Assembly: GCA_947166165.1 (NCBI GenBank)
Contig: CAMVDK010000051.1
Coordinates: forward strand, 1 to 14,481
DNA from: an uncultured Porphyromonadaceae bacterium
GTDB lineage: Bacteria; Bacteroidota; Bacteroidia; Bacteroidales; Muribaculaceae
Direction: 5' to 3'
DNA length: 14,481 nucleotides
This document shows positions 13,883-14,481 of the stretch, one piece after another; within the stretch, counting starts at the first letter, position 1, and each line of letters starts with the position of its first letter. The translations under genes were made by a program, and so were the position numbers. The notes under the pieces are model-generated. The model was not told the origin of the DNA. It saw only the letters and a list, made by a program, of their open reading frames with translations, and did not search any database.

Positions 13883-14481
13883 CTAAAGGGCCAGGCGGAA
13901 GCCGGGGGTGAAGTACCAGGTCGACGGCGCGTAGTTGACCCGATTCGACACGCGGCAGTACCTGGCGTTGTTGCACCAGCTGCCACCACGGAGCACGCGG
14001 CTAGAGCCACTTGCAGGGCCGGTCGGATTGGTCTGCGCACCGCTGCTGTAATCGCCATACCAGTCCTGGCAACACTCCCACACGTTGCCGCTCATGTCGT
14101 ATAAGCCCAGCTCGTTTGGCGACTTTGTCGCCACCGCATGCGTGCCATAGTTCGGATTGCTGCTGCCTAGCGCATAGCTGTTGTCATAATACCACGCCAC
14201 GTCGCCGATGGTGTTGCTTCCCGCGTACTTGTAGCCCTTGCTCTTGTTGCCCCCACGGGCGGCATACTCCCACTCCGCCTCCGTCGGCAGGCGGAACATC
14301 GCTCCAGTCAACTGGTTCAGCTTCGTGATGAACGCCTGACAGTCGTCCCAGCTCACCTGCTCCACCGGGCGCTGAAGGTTGCCCGTGAACCAGCTCGGGT
14401 TGCTGCCCATCACCGCCACCCACAGCGCCTGCGTCACCTCCGTCTCGCCGATGGAGTAGCTGCTCAGCGTCACCTGGTGGG
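13883..14481 (-). CDS. SUMF1/FGE-sulfatase-domain protein, 5' end beyond the window
   Basis: The last 199 codons of a formylglycine-generating-enzyme-like (C-type-lectin-fold) protein. The frame stays open to the right edge (codons for HQ precede the GTG at 14471-14473), so the true start is outside. Motifs are IGETEVTQALW, RLPTEAEWEYAARGG (14250-14294), LYDMSGNVWECCQDWYG, RVLRGGSW and a terminal GFRLAL. Stop TAG at 13883-13885. The paired Cys spacing of true formylglycine-generating enzymes is not clearly reproduced near the C-terminus (Cys in SWC and RYC), so a binding or structural role is as likely as catalysis. The segment SWCNNARYCRVSNRVNY is where DGR-diversified proteins of this fold vary, and it matches the repeat at 13513. 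Localisation cannot be judged without the N-terminus. Confidence 0.88.
   Translation of the reverse strand, partial: HQVTLSSYSIGETEVTQALWVAVMGSNPSWFTGNLQRPVEQVSWDDCQAFITKLNQLTGAMFRLPTEAEWEYAARGGNKSKGYKYAGSNTIGDVAWYYDNSYALGSSNPNYGTHAVATKSPNELGLYDMSGNVWECCQDWYGDYSSGAQTNPTGPASGSSRVLRGGSWCNNARYCRVSNRVNYAPSTWYFTPGFRLAL
13952..14008 (-). repeat. Variable-repeat-like segment in the SUMF1-like gene
   Basis: This is the coding copy that corresponds to the template-like repeat at 13513-13569. On the minus strand it encodes GSSRVLRGGSWCNNARYCR. Codon by codon against the other copy, AAC became AGC, CTC, TGC and TAC at four sites while two AAC codons are unchanged. These substitutions change residues on the surface loop of the C-type-lectin fold. 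Remaining downstream variable-looking residues (VNY, STWYFT) have no matching template in this window. Confidence 0.5.

Noticed and set aside
13669..14058. 129-codon minus-strand frame running from the SUMF1-like gene through the hairpin region
   Set aside because: It is out of frame with the SUMF1-like protein and passes through the large stem-loop. No recognisable domain.

Overview
The window looks like chromosomal DNA from a GC-rich gut-type member of the Bacteroidales (Bacteroidetes); I cannot name the genus. The reasons are Bacteroidetes promoter -7 boxes (TAnnTTTG) at 822-829, 6955-6962 and, on the minus strand, 13346-13353; the absence of strong Shine-Dalgarno sequences; and a glycogen locus of the Bacteroides type. 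About 13.3 kb is ordinary, densely packed metabolic and transport DNA. The right 1.2 kb is different: AT-rich, full of inverted repeats, and carrying a duplicated segment of a C-type-lectin/FGE-fold gene.

Layout. (1) 46-657 (-): DUF308-type membrane protein. (2) 851-1750 (+): YegS/DgkB-type lipid kinase with its own promoter and terminator. (3) 2002-6764 (+): a three-gene glycogen operon: GH133-type debranching enzyme, GT4-type glycogen-synthase-like glycosyltransferase, and a GH57 alpha-amylase-like protein, closed by a perfect 12-bp terminator hairpin. (4) 7007-8746 (+): a lipoprotein made of two tandem S41 protease modules, the first lacking the nucleophile. (5) 8888-9759 (+): a hexapeptide-repeat acetyltransferase overlapping by 4 nt a small TIGR04076-type protein. 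(6) 13295-9761 (-): a probable operon reading MATE exporter, DUF3737 beta-helix protein, MalY/PatB C-S lyase. (7) 13296-13882: a gene-free, hairpin-rich stretch holding a 57-bp imperfect copy of the 3' part of the next gene. (8) 13883-14481 (-): a SUMF1/FGE-sulfatase-like protein cut by the right edge.

How they work together. The glycogen operon plausibly covers elongation and debranching of an intracellular alpha-glucan. Its GH57 member keeps the usual nucleophile Glu but has Asn where the acid/base Asp is expected, so it may not be a normal hydrolase. The MATE/DUF3737/C-S lyase set is probably co-transcribed, but its substrate is unknown.

The most interesting signal is in region 8. The duplicated segment (13513-13569) and the matching part of the SUMF1-like gene (13952-14008) differ at 8 of 57 positions, and 6 of those 8 fall on adenines of the 13513-13569 copy (6 of 14 adenines against 2 of 43 other bases). 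Adenine-specific divergence in AAC codons of a C-type-lectin-fold C-terminus is the signature of a diversity-generating retroelement (DGR) template/variable repeat pair. No reverse transcriptase lies in the window, and the template-like copy carries a 14-nt insertion followed by poor homology, so the best reading is an orphan or decayed DGR template, or a relic of a second target gene, with any active retroelement elsewhere.
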